DNA of 18,122 nt from CAZLBV01 sp964557845 (lineage in GTDB: Bacteria; Acidobacteriota; Aminicenantia; Aminicenantales; Aminicenantaceae). Under the pieces are notes generated by a model. That model had not been told where the DNA came from and searched no databases. It saw only the letters and a program-made list of their open reading frames with translations. The translations under genes were made by a program, and so were the position numbers. The DNA lies in assembly GCA_964557845.1 (NCBI GenBank), contig CAZLBV010000337.1, positions 1 to 18,122 on the forward strand, given 5' to 3'. How positions within the stretch are numbered: position 1 is the first letter of the stretch; each line of letters starts with the position of its first letter. Positions 14,888 through 18,122 of the stretch are shown here, piece by piece.

Positions 14888-15206
14888 TTTATTCTTTGAC
14901 CTTACATCATGAAGACGAACTCCCGCACCATTTATTGCATTTTACCTTATTTTTTTAAATATTTAATCAGCAATTTATATGACCGCGAATTCAGGGCAGT
15001 GAAGTGGCCATCTCATTATCACCCTCTCCCAGCTTCCCTGAAAGACGCGGAATCTACGCTTTAAGCCAATATGCGAAATGGCCTGGATCATCAGCGGCCC
15101 GAGATTAGTTAGCCACAACATATAATGTTTTCCTCAAGATGAATTTCAAGACACCGATAATAATTTGATTATAACTTCGATCAGCAATTTTTATGAATAA
15201 TTCAGG
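14888..15206. other. 319-base spacer between carB and the sigma factor with degenerate repeats and a 48-codon open frame
   Basis: No recognisable gene or RNA is seen. Two related segments in the same orientation lie near its ends, at about 14968-15000 and 15181-15210; both begin TCAGCAATTT and end with a variant of AATTCAGG-CAGT. Between them the sequence is less AT-rich than the flanks and holds a minus-strand frame of 48 codons (15121-14975), probably not a gene. A weak minus-strand promoter-like pair, TTCATA (15196-15191) and TATAAT (15173-15168) with 17 bases between, could serve the sigma factor through a long leader. No clear terminator follows carB. Confidence 0.4.
14968..15000. repeat. 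Degenerate direct repeat, copy 1
   Basis: Starts TCAGCAATTTATATGA and ends GAATTCAGGGCAGT. It resembles 15181-15211 in the same orientation, with a few mismatches and a small indel in the middle. Confidence 0.4.
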
Positions 15207-15211
15207 TCAGT
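15181..15211. repeat. Degenerate direct repeat, copy 2, overlapping the carB stop codon
   Basis: Starts TCAGCAATTTTTATGA and ends AATTCAGGTCAGT; the final bases include the carB stop (15209-15207 on the minus strand). The inner 14 bases ATGAATAATTCAGG (15193-15206) occur again in inverted orientation at 13770-13783. Confidence 0.4.
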
Positions 15212-18122
15212 ATTCGTCCCAGGATTTTATCCTTAGATCCTCCAATCTCACCTTTGCGATCGAATCAATAAACCGCTCTGCTAACTGAAGGTTTGTTATC
15301 AGAGGAACATTAAAATCCACGGCTCGGCGCCTTATCAAATAATCATTGGTTAGGGCATCCTCATCTATACTTTTAGGTATATTGATAATGAGCTCAATTT
15401 TTCTTTCCACGATATACGTTACTGTATTCGGCTCCTTCTTCTCCAAAGGAAGATAAAGCACCTGACTTTGGATACCGTGATATTTCATGAAGTCTGCGGT
15501 TCCTTGTGTTGCAAAGAGGCGGAAGCCAAGATCCTGAAGCTGCTTGGCATAGGGTAAAAAAGATGCTTTGCTCTCAAAAGGACCTGTAGACAATAAAATG
15601 TTCTTTTGGGGATAGTTGAATCCGACCGAAAGTAAGGCTTTTAAAAAAGCCTCTTCAAAACTATCACCAACACAGGCTACCTCCCCGGTTGAAGCCATCT
15701 CTACACTCAGCACAGGATCTGCCCCTTTGATCCTGGTAAAGGAAAATTGGGGAGCTTTAACTCCGACATAATCCAGCTCGAAACAGGATTTATCGATCGG
15801 GTCCAGGTCTTCTCCCATTATTATGCGGGTAGCCAGATCAATAAAGTTCATTTTGAATACTTTGGACACAAAAGGAAAAGAACGGGACGCGCGAAGATTG
15901 CATTCGATGACTTTAACCGCATTATCCTTAGCTACAAACTGGATGTTAAAGGGACCGTTAATATCTAAAGATCCGGCAATCTGCCGTGCGATCCTCTTCA
16001 TCCTCCGGGTTGTTTCCAGATAGGTCTTCTGCGGCGGCAGCACCATAGTAGCATCTCCGGAATGAACACCTGCGTTCTCGACATGCTCACAAATGGCATA
16101 AATAAACAGCTCTCCCTTTTTGGCCACCGCATCAATCTCTATTTCCTTAGCATTTTCGATAAATTTACTGATGACCACCGGGTATTCAGGCGAGATCCGG
16201 GAAGCCATAACCAGATATTTTTCCAGCTCAAAATCATTTAATGCCACCGACATGGCGGCCCCGCTTAAAACATAGCTCGGCCTTACCAATACCGGATACC
16301 CGACACTTTGTGCAAAAGTTATGGCTTCCTCTATATTAGTCAGCTCTTTCCATTCCGGCTGGTCAATACCCAATTCATCCAGTAAAGAAGAGAACTTATG
16401 CCTGTTCTCCGCTTTGTCTATACTTTCAGGAGATGTCCCTAACACTTTTAATCCATACTCACGGCACTTCATGGCCAGATTGTTGGGTATCTGTCCTCCC
16501 ATGGAAAGGATCAATCCCTCTGCTGATTCCAGTTCATAAATATCAGCTACAGTCTCAAAGCTTAATTCTTCAAAATATAAGCGATCACAAATATCATAAT
16601 CCGTGCTCACAGTCTCAGGATTATAATTGATCATAATGGTATTTTTGCCCAATCTCTTAAGCGCCTGAACCGTATTAACACAGCACCAGTCGAACTCGAC
16701 CGATGATCCGATCCGATAGGATCCAGATCCAAGAGTAATGATCGTGTTCTTTTTCTTAAAAAAAATATCATTTTCGATACCATTGTAGGTTAGATATAGA
16801 TAATTGGTTAAGGCAGGATATTCTGCCGCAAGAGTATCGATCTGTTTGACAAACGGCTTGAGTCTCCATTTCTTTCTGAGATCTCTAATCTCCAATTCCT
16901 CCCGGCCAAACGCCACACCGATCTGCTTATCTGAAAATCCATTTTGTTTAGCCTTAAAGAGCAGATCTTTACTGCTTAAAAGCTTATCAAATCCTGTGTT
17001 TTGTAAATCCTTTTCAAGCTCGACTATATTTTTGATTTTATGTAAAAACCATTTATCTATTTGAGTTAATTCATGGATCTTCTCGATGGTCATCTGTTTG
17101 ACCGCTTCAGCAATGGCAAATAGTCTCTTTTCCGTAGGGGATTTAAGTGCGTCTTCCAGATCATTAAAAGTAATATCATTGCAAACCAAACCGTACATGC
17201 CAACCTGCAGCATGCGGATAGCCTTTTGCAGCGTTTCCTCGAAAGTCCTGCCGATAGCCATGACTTCGCCGACGCTTTTCATTTCACTCCCGATCTTACG
17301 GGAGGCCCTTTTAAACTTGGTGAGATCCCAACGCGGGATCTTTATAACCACATAATCCAGAGCCGGTTCAAAACAGGCTTTAGTAATTTTTGTAATAGAA
17401 TTATCGAGTTCAGCTAAAGAATGGCCCATTGCCAATTTGGCAGCAATGAAAGCCAACGGATAACCTGTCGCTTTAGAAGCAAGCGCACTGCTGCGGCTAA
17501 GACGGGGATTGACCTCTATTATCCGGTAGTCATCGCTTTTTTTATCCAAGGCGAACTGGACATTGCACTCGCCGACAATACCAAGATGACGAATAACCCG
17601 GATGGAAATATCCCTGAGCTTGTGATACTCACGGTTTGTTAAAGTCTGAGAAGGGGCTATGACAATGCTTTCGCCGGTATGAATACCCATGGGATCGAAA
17701 TTTTCCATGTTGCAGACTGTGATGCAGTTATCATAGGCATCTCTGACCACTTCATATTCGATCTCTTTCCAGCCTTCCAGATATTCTTCAATCAATACCT
17801 GCGGTGCAAACGCCAGTGCTCTCTCGACCCTATCCGCCAATTCCTCATCAGTGTAGGAAATTCCTGATCCTAATCCCCCTAAGGCAAAAGCCACGCGGGC
17901 CATGACCGGAAAGCCGATCTCCCTGGCCGCAGCCAAGGCTTCTCCCAGAGAAGTAACTGCTATGCTTCTCGGAAGCTTTAGATCTATTTCGTTTAACTTC
18001 TTTTTAAATTCTTCACGGTCTTCACACACCTTAATAACAGATGCAGAAGTACCCAACACTGCGACATTAAATTTATCCAAAATCCCATTTTCGCTCAGCT
18101 CCAAACCACAGTTCAGAGCAGT
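15207..18122 (-). CDS. carB: Carbamoyl phosphate synthase large subunit, eukaryotic CAD/CPS1-like type (5' truncated by window edge)
   Basis: The frame runs from the right edge to a TGA at 15209-15207, about 971 residues. The first codons read TALNCGLELSENG, a conserved internal CarB sequence, so roughly the first 80-100 residues lie outside the window and the TTG at 18104 is not the start. CarB makes carbamoyl phosphate from bicarbonate, ammonia delivered by CarA, and two ATP, for arginine and pyrimidine synthesis. The rest of the first ATP-grasp half is at about 18100-17150, the oligomerisation region with QIDTLAAEYPALTNYLYLTY at about 17130-16770, the second half with GSGSYRIGSSVEFDW and YNPETVSTDYD at about 16745-15640, and the MGS-like allosteric domain with LFATQGTADF and DYLIRRRAVDFNVPLIT at about 15610-15215. 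Both halves carry motifs (KIPRWDLTKF, YRIGSSVEFDWC, KAPQFSF) shared with CAD/CPS1. carA is not in the window. Confidence 0.96.
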   Translation of the reverse strand, partial: TALNCGLELSENGILDKFNVAVLGTSASVIKVCEDREEFKKKLNEIDLKLPRSIAVTSLGEALAAAREIGFPVMARVAFALGGLGSGISYTDEELADRVERALAFAPQVLIEEYLEGWKEIEYEVVRDAYDNCITVCNMENFDPMGIHTGESIVIAPSQTLTNREYHKLRDISIRVIRHLGIVGECNVQFALDKKSDDYRIIEVNPRLSRSSALASKATGYPLAFIAAKLAMGHSLAELDNSITKITKACFEPALDYVVIKIPRWDLTKFKRASRKIGSEMKSVGEVMAIGRTFEETLQKAIRMLQVGMYGLVCNDITFNDLEDALKSPTEKRLFAIAEAVKQMTIEKIHELTQIDKWFLHKIKNIVELEKDLQNTGFDKLLSSKDLLFKAKQNGFSDKQIGVAFGREELEIRDLRKKWRLKPFVKQIDTLAAEYPALTNYLYLTYNGIENDIFFKKKNTIITLGSGSYRIGSSVEFDWCCVNTVQALKRLGKNTIMINYNPETVSTDYDICDRLYFEELSFETVADIYELESAEGLILSMGGQIPNNLAMKCREYGLKVLGTSPESIDKAENRHKFSSLLDELGIDQPEWKELTNIEEAITFAQSVGYPVLVRPSYVLSGAAMSVALNDFELEKYLVMASRISPEYPVVISKFIENAKEIEIDAVAKKGELFIYAICEHVENAGVHSGDATMVLPPQKTYLETTRRMKRIARQIAGSLDINGPFNIQFVAKDNAVKVIECNLRASRSFPFVSKVFKMNFIDLATRIIMGEDLDPIDKSCFELDYVGVKAPQFSFTRIKGADPVLSVEMASTGEVACVGDSFEEAFLKALLSVGFNYPQKNILLSTGPFESKASFLPYAKQLQDLGFRLFATQGTADFMKYHGIQSQVLYLPLEKKEPNTVTYIVERKIELIINIPKSIDEDALTNDYLIRRRAVDFNVPLITNLQLAERFIDSIAKVRLEDLRIKSWDEY

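Noticed and set aside
17103..18104. TTG at 18104 as the start of carB
   Set aside because: The frame continues to the window edge with TALNCG, a conserved internal CarB sequence, so the gene is truncated rather than short.

Overview
The window looks like a piece of chromosome from a free-living bacterium with a diderm (Gram-negative-type) envelope, of moderate to low GC. Two enzymes carry lipoprotein-type signals, there is an ECF sigma factor, and genes are closely packed and mostly on the minus strand. Two core genes point away from the best-known model bacteria. The elongation factor G has the P-loop and switch sequences of the mitochondrial EFG1 / spirochaete-planctomycete-deltaproteobacterial (spdEFG1) branch. 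The large subunit of carbamoyl phosphate synthase resembles the eukaryotic CAD/CPS1 branch more than the Escherichia coli one. An uncultured lineage such as Candidatus Aminicenantes or a deltaproteobacterium-like group would fit, but the sequence alone does not settle this.

Layout, left to right. 1-446 (+): C-terminal end of a class V (PLP) aminotransferase cut by the window edge. 540-1373 (+): a SAM-dependent methyltransferase behind an N-terminal signal/anchor segment. 1439-3163 (-): a YtcJ-type amidohydrolase lipoprotein. 3297-4487 (-): DNA polymerase IV. 4730-7535 (-): a two-gene operon of EF-G followed by an uncharacterised P-loop ATPase, with a good promoter at 7609-7637. 7648-10182 (-): a GT39-like membrane glycosyltransferase fused to TPRs and an unrecognised C-terminal region. 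10303-11433 (+): a Gfo/Idh/MocA oxidoreductase broken by three single-base losses. 11588-12970 (-): an alkaline phosphatase lipoprotein with a replaced metal ligand. 13193-13396 (+): a small membrane protein. 13427-13747 (-): a cupin. 13937-14887 (-): an ECF sigma factor translationally coupled to a small two-helix membrane protein, closed by a clear intrinsic terminator. 14888-15206: a spacer with degenerate repeats. 15207-18122 (-): carB, running off the right edge.

No tRNA, rRNA, CRISPR array or intact insertion sequence was seen. Most genes are separate housekeeping or envelope functions. The best-supported functional units are the EF-G/P-loop ATPase pair and the sigma factor/membrane protein pair. 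In both, the upstream stop codon overlaps the downstream ribosome binding site. Neither downstream partner has a function I can name, so these are the most promising places for undescribed biology.
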